This document shows, piece after piece, positions 40,401 to 53,095 of a stretch of 64,000 bases of DNA (within the stretch, counting starts at the first letter, position 1; every line of letters starts with the position of its first letter). The position numbers were made by a program, and so were the translations under genes. A model generated the notes under the pieces. It was not told the DNA's origin, made no database searches, and saw only the letters and a program-made list of their open reading frames with translations. Location of the stretch: contig NW_020170399.1 of assembly GCF_000524195.1 (NCBI RefSeq), forward strand, positions 69,207 through 133,206. Direction: 5' to 3'. This stretch comes from Echinococcus granulosus. Its lineage: Eukaryota > Platyhelminthes > Cestoda > Cyclophyllidea > Taeniidae.

Positions 40401-43400
40401 TAGCCCAGAGACTGTGAACAGCCAGTTAAAAGCCTAAAATTGTATATTAAATAGAAGAAACTAACTCCTCGGGGAGATACATCCACTGTCATGCGAGTGC
40501 GCGATGGTAGCCTTGCGTTGAGAGTGTGCCGACGAAATTGAGGCGATTGGAAGGGCGGAACTGATCAGCCAGATAACATCTCGCAGGAGCTCGCACGAGC
40601 GTGGAGGTATATTCAACCACGCTGACTGGATTTCCGCCATAGTTACCTGAAGGGAAAAAAGAGGAAAGACATTCCGCTTAACACTTCAACCCCACTTAAA
40701 TTGATTACAAATTAGCGGATACAAGGAAAAAGTCTTTTCAGGTAACGGTGGAACCGGAAAAGAATGCACATTTATCTTCACTCACTAATTTAGTTTGAGG
40801 CTGAATAACTGCTGTGCAGCCTGGCTTATTTCTTGAATGAAAAAATAAGCCCTGCTATAGCATTTAATAAGCTTGGTTATGTCGTTTTGTAATAGCAAAA
40901 CCCTGCAACTTCAGAACAGAAGCGGTGGCTTTAGGCGAATAATAAATCAACTTGATCGACGCAGAGCAACTCAAAACCCTTATCAAGATGGTGCCCAGTG
41001 GGCAATTAGTACGATCAAAGGAGAGCGTCTCCCAAGTGCTCCCAGTAGCAACCACTTGAAGCTGAAAAGTACTCATTGCCAGGAAAGGATAGGTTCGCCA
41101 CAATTCGAAACCTGAGCAACTCTTGACCTTGGCAAAGAATTGTTCTTACGGGCGACCATTATTCCATGGTTGCCTCTATATTCAATTTCCAAAAGACTAT
41201 AAAGCAAGGTGACGATCACCAACCAAATTTGTTTTTACGGAATACAAATATAACGGAGATGCTATTTATTGGGAGGTTAACACAAAACTTGAGCAAAAAG
41301 CCTTTTGTATAGGCTACGTATACACATAAACGAAAAAAGATAGACTTCGCAAATAGGGATGACGAGGGAAGTTGAACCTACCCCAGCATTAACAGCGAAG
41401 TGCGAGAAGGCTTCTGCGTATTTTTGAAGGATACAATCGCCAGTGCTCAGAGCTGAAGCCGACTTTACTCCCCAGAGAGCCTTCATTTGAGCAAGGCAGA
41501 CCGTGCTACCGTCAAAAACCAACACTAGAGTAGCCATAACACAGTAAAGACCCAGGTAGAGGATTCGGCAGATCCAGAGGAGAATGAGTTGAGACAGAGG
41601 ATCTGCCGTGACAGCATTCGTGTCTCCTAAAGCGCAGGCAGATAGGAGGCTCCCCAATCCACCGTTGCGCAGGAAGGCCAACTAAAACAAATTAAATAGA
41701 GGATTCATCCTCTCCTTAAACCGGTTTTAAAAGCACCATGAACCGCATGCGTTTGAACTGACGAGAGTAGATGGGCCTTTTACTTACTGTATAGCTAAAG
41801 CTTTCCAGGGTGAAATGACGGGAGAAACACTTCGCATCGTTGATGCACAAAATAATTTCTACACTTGGATTCAGTGTAGCGTAAAGGACCTGATAAATAA
41901 AAATGATTTATTTAGGCAAATTGGAAAACAACTCAAGCAATCGACACTTTTTGATCATGAAACGCAGGCACGACAGTCCTACCTGAAGAAGATATAATTG
42001 ATGCGTAACGCCTGGGAATTCCAAGTTATTGTGGATTTTACTAGGTGTGCAAGGGAGGTTCAGTTCAGAGATGGAACATTTTAAAAGGTCTGTAAGCTTC
42101 TCAATGCCCTTATGACTGTGAAGGCTTTCACAAAGAACGTTTCGATATGTCAAGTTCATCGGCAATGAGAAGAGCACATCGAAGGTCCTATCACGGAGCT
42201 CGTTGATACCCAAAAACACGGCCACATTCCCAATGTCGAGAAGGAGATGCACAAAATTCAGATCCTCCGACATTACGTAGTCTAAATGGACGAAGTAGAA
42301 AGATAATGAGCCACTGAGACTGGCGATTTCACCCAACAATCCCTGCTACGCAACCCACCCGGAAGATTGCATTCTTTGCGAAGTTCGTTGAGCGGTGCTG
42401 AAGGCGGAGAAGCCTCGGTAACACAGTCACCTCTAGCTGTAGAACTGGGGTTTGCACCCGCCACGGGTTCTGTTGGTGGACTTTTAGCACCATCGCCATC
42501 ATCGGACGGTGAACCCATTAAATCATCTTGGTTGGTCTCGGAGCTGATAGAATGCGGCAGGGACGCGGAGCCGGCGTTCACAGAGTAATCGCCACCGACA
42601 TTTCCCCCTCTGACGGGCATTTGGACATTCTCATCATCGGTGAGGGTTGGGGAGGGACTGCCGCGAGGAGCACGAAGCGCACGATTCGAAGAGGAGCTGG
42701 AACAGTTGCCCATCGAAGGAAAGGAACCACATTCTCTCGGGCCCTGTGGTAAACTGAACACGTTCGAGGAGCCAGGAATGTATGGTCCGTCAGGATAGAA
42801 AGGTGTACTGGTAGCCGGTAGGTACAAAAAGGCCGACAGAGATGTCCTGTTAAATAAATGGAAGAACTTAACACCTTTAAGAATTTTAGCCCCGCCATCT
42901 GTGATGTGATTTGTAAACTGCAGATTGAAATGAAGAGAACAGTCACCTAGGTACTGATTTACGATTCCGAGTTTGGACCGATTTCAGTAGCAGTATCCAC
43001 TAAACATGCAAATCATTAACGATTGTACACACTCGTAAAAACCAAATTTAACCATAGAAACCACGTCAAATGCCAGCTAAAGGAATGGTAGTCCAAAGAC
43101 TTCGTTTAATGGCTTAAGTTGACATGCATAAAAATTAAACCATTCACTTACTGTTTGCGCTATCGGAAAAACTTACAAAGACTTCATATCATCATTAAAT
43201 GATGTTGAATCAAGAGAGGTGTTGAAGTTCCCCCTTAGATCAGATGACGATATAAGGAGAAAGGTTGAAAGACAAAGGTTCCCAGAGAGACCAGTCGCTT
43301 CGCATAGATCTACGCAAAATTCGTCAAGAATCTTGGCCGGACAAGAAAGGGCGCCCTCATCGCCTCCTGCATTAGTAGCCGGTGAATTCAGTGGTAAGAG

Positions 43401-46400
43401 CACCTCTTTTAAGCGGCAAATGAGCAGACGCGAGCGCAAACGACCTAACGTCTCGTTGGCGTGAGCTATGATCGTCATAGTACTGGACTCATACTGCCGT
43501 CCTTCCGTCGCGCCATATTTTTGTAATTTTAAGTCTTCCGCTGAGCCCTTCTTAACAGCATTGAAGTTCACTGTCAGCAATATCGAAGAACCGGACCAAG
43601 ACCTGCAGCAGTAGATTGAAAGAATAGGAAACGAGAAAATTAACTCATCAAGGACACAAGATTTGACAACACTCACTGAAATAGAGGTAAGTGTACACGA
43701 GGAGTCTTAAACTGCCGATCGCATTCAATAAGGAAGCGTCGGAGAACCCGAATCACGCGATCGATGTTGCTCAGGTCTTGCTCCGCATCACGTGTGATGA
43801 GGAGGAGCTGTTGGGGATTATTGAAGAGACGACACGCACTTCCATCTGGTGAAGCTATGCCGTGCGCTAGAAGGAGTCCATAGATCTTAAGGGAAAAAAA
43901 GCTAATCGGGATGAAAACGAAGCACAAGACGGGTCTGGCGAGTGAATATTCGCCGATCTAAAATTTGTCTGAAAGGCGGTTCTGAGGAGGTATGTGACAA
44001 AGTAAGGCAACTATTATGAGCGTTGCTTGATTAGGGACTGGATATTTATGCGAGGATGTCACGGTTTTACCACCTTAAAATGACGTACGTTTACAGAGGA
44101 TATGAGTAAATACTAGTTAATCTCAACAGATAAATCCGGGATCTTTTAAATTGTACATTTTTCCAATACGATGCGTTTCTGCCGAAAGCTCTTCCAATCT
44201 CAGGAAAATAGCTACTGTAATTTATTCATGCCCCACGAAGAAACTGCATTGAGGTCGAAGAGTGAAAAATTTGGATCAAAATTGAGAAGAAAATTCCACT
44301 GGCCTTGTTGCATGATTCATCGCAAGTCCACGAGAATTACATCGACGTGCTTACCCGATACAGCATAGTCGGACTACTTCAACAGCACCAGGCCGTTTTC
44401 TATCAAATTGTAAAACATGAATAAGCGCAGAACACTTAAATACCCTATGGAATGCTGACAACCACAACTCCGCGTATGCCGAATTTGATTCACAATTGTC
44501 AAGCAGCGATCAAAACGATGCAATTACTACCCACCTTAATCAGTGCATTCCGCTCGAAAGCTTGTGCCTTTGAGAGAGCACAGCCATGAGAGTTATGACT
44601 GAATTCAAGCTGCAAGATCCTACACCCAGAAAATGATAAAACCACCTGGTTAACAAGTACGTGTGTAAGCACAAAACAAAATTCTTGAATTGAAGTAGGT
44701 AACACAAGATGCCATCCAATCTACATGAAGCCAATAGGATTGGTAAAAACGAAGGATTTAAAAATATCACCTTTCAATTACCATATCCACCCAATAAAAT
44801 TGAACGAAGGGGGAATGCGTCATGACTAGTATATCCTCCAATGGAAGTATTAGAACATGCATAAGCGTAAATCTAACCTTGGCGTAGCTTGACGAGAGAA
44901 AGTCATAGCATTTCTTAAGGAAGTCGAAACGGAGTTTTCGTGGATCATTGAGCGGATCTCTATCATTCGTGTAGAGCTCTCGCAACATCTCAATGGCGAT
45001 TCGGGCAGCCCCGTCGTTGGAAGCGAGAACGATGTGCCAGAGGTAATCCAACCCCATCAGATCTGATTGAGACTGCAAAGTGGTCTCCTCACTAGACTTC
45101 AACTTCGTATTTACACAGTTGAAAAAACACCGAAACAGACTACAAAGTAAACAGAAACACTTGTTGGAATGATCTATTTACCCTCGATCAAAATATTGCA
45201 CGGTAAAATGCAAACCATTTCAAATAGCTAACTAAGAACTCAATAACACAGAAAACACTGACCTAACGGAATACTTAAGCCATGGGAAAATGGGAAAATA
45301 AACGAACACTTGTAAATTTAAATTAACATTTATACAAGTGTAATGCTATAGTTAAACGGCCGTTCACGGAAAACGCGCTTACTCCATGCCCGCAGGTGTG
45401 AGAACTTCCGGCTTAATATTTAGGATATTATCCTGAAAGAACTCCGTTAAGAATGGATGAATAAGTCCGTTCGTGTTTGGATTAAACCAAGAAAAACAGA
45501 TATTTCGACCCTCCACCGTTGCGGAAGAGTGAGTGGAACTGCATCCAGCCGATGAGTCTGAGTCCGCGCAGGAACAGGCGTCCTGATCGACTTCCGTATC
45601 GACAATGAGGCAACGCCAGAGAAGATTCATCTGTTCCAAGGTCAGAGAGATCCCCGATTCCTTTGCGAGAAAATGTAGCAGTTCCAGACGTTCCCTAATC
45701 TGTTCAACATGAGGTATGGGTTGGAAGTGATTTGTGGAGGGTTTTTCCGACTGCGAGCTCACTCCACCGTCGTCGCTCATCTTGGCCTGTAGTGGAGGCA
45801 GCTCTAGGGTGTTGGTACACGTGGATGAGGCTGGCGTTGCGGTATCACCTCGACCCAATGTCGAAGTCGTCGACGGTGGTTGGGAAGATATTGAATCAAT
45901 GCCTGTATCATGGGCCACTTTTGAATCTAAAAAGCACTAAATTGTTCAAATGGCACCTAAATAAATTTATTTACGTAAAAAGAAGCAATTTAGTGGTAAT
46001 TACACTGTGGGACAAGTTACGACAGACTGTAATACTGCACTTCTATTTTATAAAGTAGGTAAGTTGTTAGCTAAATTTTATAATCAACAGTAAGAGTTAA
46101 GCACATTATAAGTTATTTTACTTCAATAATTTATGAACCAAAATATAACTTTGGAACCTAACGTAAGAAGTCCAATTGATTCATTTTATTAAAAGAAAAT
46201 GTTGATGCAATCAACGTGAAGACCCAACTTATGTTTTCTGGGGAGAAAAGTTCTCTTTTTAAGAAGATGGCCTCATCAGGAGACAAAGCTACCAGCATCG
46301 TGTACACCTAACGCCCTGATTACTTCACCTGGCCCCCTATGTAATAAATGTTTTACATGTTTTTTCGTGAGATCATGACAACTAGATATACAAAATCGTC

Positions 46401-49400
46401 CCACAAACAGACGGTTAAAGTTTAAAATAGAAATGCGGAAATTACTCTTGAAGACCACAAATTAGCACAATAAAATATCTCGGCTGTGGTAACTGTTTCT
46501 CCCCTGAGATAATGACAGCAAACACATTGAAAAAGCATGACTTTAGCGGTTCCTTTAGAACTGCCTTCTCCTACCTTGGAACACTTCATGAAAGTATTAA
46601 GACAGCGGAAATGTGTAGTGCAGAGGGGGGAATGCTGAACACCAATTAATGGTAGTGCAGAGAAGTTGGTCGTTATAAAACTATGACAACTCAGTTAGAC
46701 TGGGGTTGATAGACGACCAAATGGATGGGGAATCTCCCCCAATAAAGTAAAAAAGCATGCTTACTTTTGACCGAGTATTTGTGCATATAATTACGAAGAC
46801 TGTTAATACAAACAGTGATGAGATCATTGTTAACCGTTAATTGATGTATAAGATTTCCGTGGTAGACCCTCAAAAATTGATGCTAAAGACAGAAAAAGAA
46901 TGTAAGTCTAGGGGGTTCCCCTTTTGCATCTATTAAAATGAGGATTCCCAGGAGCTCACCACTTCGATGATCTGCCGAGCTGCACGGATGACAGCATAGT
47001 CATCAGAATCCTCTTGGAGAATAGTTGCAAACCTAGAGAGCCAGGCCAAATTTTGCTGAACCTAGACGAGGACACACATACACAATTACATTTATGCTAG
47101 AGCCGACGAACGCCATTGAATTGCATCTAGGATCGCCAATAGACAGGGTTATGTACCCGATGCAGTTTACAATAAACGCTAATGATTCGTTCTGCCACTC
47201 AGTTGCATTCAAAGGAGAACGACATGTTTCCGAGAAAAAAATACCAGCATTTCAGGGACTAGCTAAATCCTCTGCCTTACAGGGGTAACGCGGTGTCATT
47301 GGTAGAATTGCTGACGATTCACCAGATAGAAACATTAAGGCACGTAACACAAAAACCCTGGCTATAAATTAGATGAAATTAGCCAGATAAAAGTGTTTTA
47401 ATACTTTATTATGGGCCCTCCAAACCAACTACGGTTTACACGATCAGTCATATTTGGCGAAAGCCAGTGTAGGGCACGGGTACAAGTATCGCCTTCGAAA
47501 CAAGGTTAAGTGTTCACCAAAATGGTGACGAAAATATGCCCAACTTCAATAATGTGCTCCAACAAACAAATTGATCTTGTATTTGAAATTGAATATGTGA
47601 ATTGGGGCTGAGAAAGAAGGTTGATTGAAGCACACTGGCCGAATTCGCGGAAGAAAGCCGAAGGAAGGACATAACAAAAACCAACTAACCGATCCAGCAG
47701 TTTTCATTGCGTCAGTCAAAATCCCACTATGTGCCTCCAATGCAGCCGCACTGATTTCAGGTAGGAGAGAGGGTCTTGTGGCAAGATCCCAGAAAAACTC
47801 TAGCGTTTTGGACTCCAACCCAATGAGATTTTCCATGGTCAGACGACGAATCAGAACAATTAAACGTTCTTGCTGACGCTTCGTGGTAGTCTGAAAGGCT
47901 TTCTAAAAGGCGACAAGACAATATTTTGTCCTACAATAATCGAGGCAATTGGTCACTGCAATCTCAACAGATCACCGACAGTGGCCACCACCTAGCTTTC
48001 CATTGGAATAACTCACTGAGACAATAATGAGAGAGTGAGAAGAAAGTTCAAAATTAGCATAGGGTGACTGATCCTGAGAAATAAACCACATAAGTAGCTT
48101 GCACCATACTTCATCATTTTTTTAGTTCCAAGGCCATCACATATTTATTTGGAGCAGCTAAATCGCAATGAGAGCGAAATCGAAAATTTACTTAAAGGTT
48201 CCGCGCATCAGGTAGGATATTGTGAAAATGGATAAAACTAACCACTCAACAAACACGGAGGTATCTAAATACGACCCAGCGTTGGGTAAAGAACTTCACC
48301 TCGGAGCATCACAGAAGATGATGCTCGATCAAACTCCACTTACTTGGAACAGTAGAGTGGGAATGCTAGTATTCAGGAAAGATATTTACCTTGAAACAGT
48401 CGAAGAGCCGATCAAGCTGTTCGGGACTGAAGTAATGCACCAGGCGAGCGAGCATATCCTCTACGTTCTTCACAATGGCCTCGTGCTTCCCGGCCTGAGC
48501 TTCCCAGATCTCCTCTAGATCCTCTAAGCTCAGTTCGTGCATTTCGACGAGGAACTGAACCACTCGAGTCACTTTTTCCACGTACTGTGGCTGATGCAGG
48601 TTCGAACGCAGCAACAGTGACAAGACCTGCACAGACAACACACCAAGGCGGAAATCAAGTCTGCCAGATGAAACCAGGATATTTGAGGAACAAACCCGTA
48701 TTGCTTATGGGCAGAATGCCACAATGACTACGTGTGCAATGTTGCGCAACTGTATTACTTTATTTCTAAGAAAACAACTGGGATTTTCCACTTTACTGGT
48801 ACATTGATAAAGCAAGGTACACCGATAATACCGAACTTACGGTCCGGCAGTCGATATTAAGTGATCTTTAAACTCGTCGAAAGGAAAATTATTCTTAGTA
48901 CGAAAGCAAAGATAATGTCAAATTTCATTCTGATAATTTAGGCAAGCACGTTAACTTTATCAAGACAGTAGGCAAGCAGTAGTAATTGAATTGTCAGACA
49001 TTGAAACGACTAGTTCACATTACTATACTTAGAAGCGCTAGGAGATGGAAATATGTTTGTCTACGATCGATGGCAATGCCACTTAGTGCTTCCAAACAAC
49101 CCTAAAGTGGAGCTGTTTGTTCTAAACCAGCCCTTTAATAATATAGAATGGTATTCTGAAGGAAAGTGTAGAATATTCGTTACCTAATTCTGAAGGTGGC
49201 GGGTCAAGAGTAGTGTGATATACAAGCCTCCTACCCAGACAGATACCAAAATTATTGCACAAGAAATCAAACTTTGTTCCATGCTGTGAACACACACACA
49301 TGAAGCAACATTGTTAACCATCAACCATAGTAGGCACGCTATCGTTTGGCAAAATAAAACGTCAATTGTGCAAACAAAAATGTCAATCACACTTCTGCTG

Positions 49401-51683
49401 AAATGCTATTGATGAAACATAAATACAAATACTATGGTAACTGATACGATGTACCAATTCGAAAGTGGTTTCAATAACCGCAGCTACTACGGAGACAAAA
49501 TCAAGGCAAAGTAGAATTTGAAGTACCTGATTATCCTTCAACCACTTGACAAGTCTGTCTACCATTGCAAAAGGCTTTGAAGCGTTACCCGATCTCGTAT
49601 TGATGTCACAGATAATTGTTATTAAATCGTTCAACGCGTTCATCTTCCCTCCGAAGAGATCCGTCTAGCGGAAGACAAGTGCAAGGGTTAGAAGCTCGAT
49701 GTACCCCAAGGACGAACCATTCTTTCGAGAAGATGAAAGCTACTCGGCATTAAACTCTATTTAAGAGTATTATGCCTAGTGTTAGACAAAAAAGAGCTTG
49801 TAATTGATGAGACTGTTGGTACTCACAAATCGAGAAAAAGTGTGCAATATGGGATTTGGAGGGGGGTACAGAGTGCTCTTTATGCATCCAAGAGGCGCCA
49901 AAGTCAATAACAACACATTACGTAAGGGCCAAATAGAATAAAAGGAATATACAATAACCCAATGATTTAAAGTAGATTGGTAGTACGCAAAGAAAAGCAA
50001 TAAAATCAGAAAATAATAGCTTCCAAAAGTTTGTCGGATCATGGACAGGTTCGGAGCAGTGTGAAATCTATTGGTGATGTGTTAAGACTAGCAAAAACGC
50101 GGTCAGATGGGTGAAGTTGGTATGATAAAAGGGCAGATATGAGTCCAGAGCGGGACTGTGACAAGTCGATTTTGAGTTATATTCTTACGTGCAAATGACT
50201 CAGGAGAGGAATAAATGTAAACACACTTACCCTCATTGTTTTCAAAATAAGTTGCAAATGAAGCTCATCAAATTCCTCAATATTGTAATTTGGCCCATAA
50301 ATACGCTGATAGAACTGTTGGATAACAGCGAAATCAGCCAGATGATTGCTACGCTGATCACTTCGAACCGATTGGCGAACGTCCGCCTCGGTCAAATTCT
50401 TCATGAAGGTTAGAACAATATCCTGAAGTAGTGAAATACAGAACTCTAACTAATGTTTCAGTGAAAATGCGGCTTCAATTGCAGTTAAAAAGGTTTTCTG
50501 GAAACCCAAAGTCTGCCCATTCATAAATGACATAAACATACTCAAAAAGAAATAAGTATTAAACGAAGTATTTTATAATGTAACGGAACTATGAGACCAA
50601 GTTTGCCAACCAAAGTTTATGCGAGTCTTCCCAAGGATTGATAAAGACTTACAGTCATCGGCAAAAAGTAATCCTTTACCACTTCATCAGTGAGGTAGTA
50701 GCAACATGCTTTGAAAGGTTTGAGGTAGTTGAAGAAAAGACGAAGTGTTGGTGACCCATTGCCGTAATTGCGAAAGCGCTCGAGAAGCGCGTCAAACCCA
50801 CCAAGTCTGCCAAAGAGATTGATAAAATCCTCTAGCAGTGGTAAAGGACGAGCCATGGATGCGGTAGCGAAAATCTAAGCATGGGAAGCAAGAGATGAAC
50901 ACCCGCAAACCCAGTAATACCTTGAGGTCAGAGCTTTCTCCACCATTCTTGCCCTGAACCGAACGACGCAACTCAGGTAGAGCGGACATTATAACCGCGA
51001 AACGGGAGACAGACTCGGTCTCACCTGTACCAAAACGAATGGCCTCCAAAGAGCTTCGATTGGACACACTGTGCTTATGGAACCTAATCATTAAATGTTG
51101 CAATATATTGAAACCATTTTGCATTACTTGGATTCTGGATTAAACAGGCGTGATTCCAACTCCATTATCGGCGCAAAATCCTTGTCGGCCATGCAAGCGC
51201 ACAATTGAACAGCAAGGAGAGAGTTCATAAAAATAAAATGCTACATATTTTTGGTAAGTATAGGTACAATCGGCGTACGTGAGTCTGGTCACTCCATAAA
51301 TCACCCGCACGATCACAGATAATTTTCTCGAACGCCGAATTAAGATCTTGATCACAAAACTTATTAAAATATAAACAACGTTCATATTGGTCTAGAAAAA
51401 TTAGGGAGAAGAGGGTAATGACTATACTCGTTTCAACAAGCTTGATACAAGCCAGTAAAACTGTCTCCAGTTCCTCATTTGGGAGCACAGGAACTACCCA
51501 ACTAGGTTTCCGGATTTTAGTATGCATGGTATCCATTTCTGCAACTGGAAAGTCTGGAGTAAAGTCCTGTTCTGAGATGATAACTTCGCTGTCATCGGGT
51601 TCAGTAGGTGTAGGCGGATAGGCAGGAGAACATGGCTTTTCGACAGGCTGTACAACATTCTCATTTTCAGTTTTATCAGTCAT
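28220..51683 (-). CDS. USP9X: USP9X / fat-facets type ubiquitin carboxyl-terminal hydrolase, complete, 39 exons
   Basis: Very large deubiquitinase that removes ubiquitin from many substrates. Exons: 51683-51428, 51391-51279, 51240-51128, 51083-50921, 50874-50653, 50422-50231, 49664-49527, 48626-48390, 47902-47690, 47061-46960, 46882-46765, 45926-45383, 45139-44878, 44609-44535, 43885-43677, 43602-43177, 42846-42359, 42281-41983, 41889-41788, 41681-41382, 40646-40466, 39081-38315, 38174-37998, 35921-35666, 35549-35248, 35020-34893, 34574-34401, 34055-33828, 33595-33286, 32780-32576, 32268-32114, 32038-31938, 31848-31716, 31633-31290, 30482-30002, 29918-29735, 28842-28676, 28582-28484, 28411-28220. 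Joined frame is open: 9,156 nt, about 3,051 residues (vertebrate USP9X about 2,550). Diagnostic matches: [14 protein letters not shown] at the N-terminus, [34 protein letters not shown] (catalytic Cys about 2037), [14 protein letters not shown] and YHCDHCDKK zinc ligands, [17 protein letters not shown] (catalytic His about 2341), WFGGEY. Exon 21's 3' end (40466) is the least certain junction. Confidence 0.94.
32576..35549 (-). other. Exons coding the USP catalytic (UCH) domain
   Basis: Six exons (35549-35248 to 33595-33286) plus the start of 32780-32576 carry the peptidase C19 fold. The Cys box GATCYMN is in exon 35549-35248; QHDAQEF and the first zinc pair CIDC in 34574-34401; the second pair CDHC in 34055-33828; the His box and the WYKYDD aspartates in 33595-33286. 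All residues expected for an active enzyme are present. The loop between the Cys box and the QHDAQEF exon is much shorter than I recall in vertebrate USP9X. Confidence 0.88.
35922..40465 (-). other. Large USP9X introns 21 and 23
   Basis: Intron 21 is 40465-39082 (1.38 kb) and intron 23 is 37997-35922 (2.08 kb), separated by exons 39081-38315 and 38174-37998. The exon phases on either side match, so no exon needs to be missing. No repeat copy or RNA gene was recognised. Confidence 0.65.
43177..43602 (-). other. Exon coding the internal ubiquitin-like region of USP9X
   Basis: This 426 nt exon begins [13 protein letters not shown] and continues [20 protein letters not shown], matching the position and pattern of the internal ubiquitin-like module of USP9X. 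It sits between the HEAT-like N-terminal array and a Ser/Pro-rich, probably disordered exon (42846-42359). The second half of the exon is poorly conserved. Confidence 0.6.
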
Positions 51684-51692
51684 CTTGTCTAC
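51684..51692 (-). promoter_or_regulatory. Acceptor-like site five bases before the USP9X start codon
   Basis: A T-rich tract ending in GTAG (minus strand, AG at 51690-51689) is followed by ACAAG and the ATG at 51683. In flatworms such a site is either the 3' end of a 5' UTR intron or a spliced-leader trans-splice site; the sequence alone cannot decide. Confidence 0.45.
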
Positions 51693-52904
51693 ATAAAATT
51701 TAAAAGGTATTAGAGCAATACCAAACTTATAGGTGCCTAAAATAACTAGAATCAGGGCCAATGCGAACATTGCAAAAAAGGTTATAAATATATGGTTGAG
51801 TTGGCACAACCCTATTATACTACGATCGTAACTCCTGATTTTATACTTAGTGATATTTGAGCTGGTTCCTGATAACTAGCAGAATCACCATCACTTTGTA
51901 TCAACTCCGTGTAAGGCAAATGTAGTAGCAGCGCTTTCATTCGAATAATGACCACGGCCGAGTTGTAATGGATCCAAATAAACTACACAGTATGGCAGAA
52001 ATATCGACAAAAAGGGTTGAGGACACGTTTAGGAAGGGGTTTCTGTGCCAAACAAAGTAGGTGCGATTATAGAGGTTCCAGACCACAAAGCTGCCAATTG
52101 TCAATCTGGGCCAATAAAGGTTACTAAGAGCACTTAACAAGTAAGGAATACTGGTAAAAAAACGAAAAAAAAACATTATATAGGAGCACAGGTGACAAAT
52201 TCTTTCCGACAAGAAATACCGGTGCGTTCAAACCACCAAATCCCACTTGTACCACCCGCTTACATTCATGGTGTAACTAAACATACATCCAAAACTCATA
52301 GTCGTTTGCTTTTCCCAAGTAGTTGCTTTATTTCCTCTTCATCCCCATGTTTTTGTCAGTTTGAAACAAGCTAAAAGTGCATTTCAGATTGCCAAAATCC
52401 AAAACAAGCCATCCACAGTTTTTTAAATTTCCTTTAAATGGTCCTTTCATCTGATGAACTATTTTGCCCATAAATTATTGACCTTTGTTTAGCTTTCCCT
52501 TTTTAGTTGGCAGTATATTCCATCAGGAGTTTGACCTTCTATCAAAGTATTTAAGCGCCTGGAGAAAAGAATAGATTGACCTTGGAAAATGCTATGTAAT
52601 GCCCAATTGTTTAACTGACTCTTAATTTTGATAACAGGCCATCCAGAGCCTTCATTATTCACATTCACCGGACGGCTTGGCCTCCGGGCCATGCCATTAA
52701 CCAACAGCCCTGCTGTAATTTCAGCATGTATACTTCGCCTCAGTATTAAGCGTTCTGTCGCCTTCAGAGAAATCCCAAGACGCTACAGTTATCTCGAATT
52801 GTTTGGATGCGATATGACCATTAATGCTCGAAAACACAGCAAACAAATGTAATGGCCTCATTGCTTCAGTGGTTCAAATTTTATTAATGTGCATGTGTAG
52901 CGCC

Positions 52905-53095
52905 CCGTGACTTCCCTGAAGATGGAAGGAGACATAATGCTCGGGCAAAATATGCATTGTCATTGCACAGTAGGTCGTGAGGACTACTGCCACAGCCTAG
53001 AGGCCAGGCGGACCAGCAAGGGCACAAATGGCGGAGCTCTAAGTGGCCACCGCCGAAACCGAGCGTCAAACAAGCAGTTCAAGCATTTCACATAC
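52905..53095 (+). repeat. Dispersed repeat copy R6
   Basis: Plus strand: CCCTGAAGATGGAAGGAGAC, CGGGCAAAATATGCATTG, CTACTGCCACAGCC, AGAGGCCAGGCGG, CAAATGGCGGAGC, CTAAGTGGCC, CCGAAACCGAG and TCAAGCATTTC. The longest copy in the window. Confidence 0.75.

Noticed and set aside
42282..42358. Frame continuing past exon 17 or starting at 42339 as extra USP9X coding
   Set aside because: Splicing 42359 to 42281 (77 nt intron) gives an ungapped match (NLPDYVMSED) to the family, whereas reading through hits a stop or breaks the frame.
51690..51809. Open frame upstream of the USP9X ATG coding a hydrophobic, signal-like stretch
   Set aside because: It lies 5' of a clear acceptor-like TTTTATGTAG and USP9X is cytosolic; this is most likely 5' flank or UTR intron sequence.
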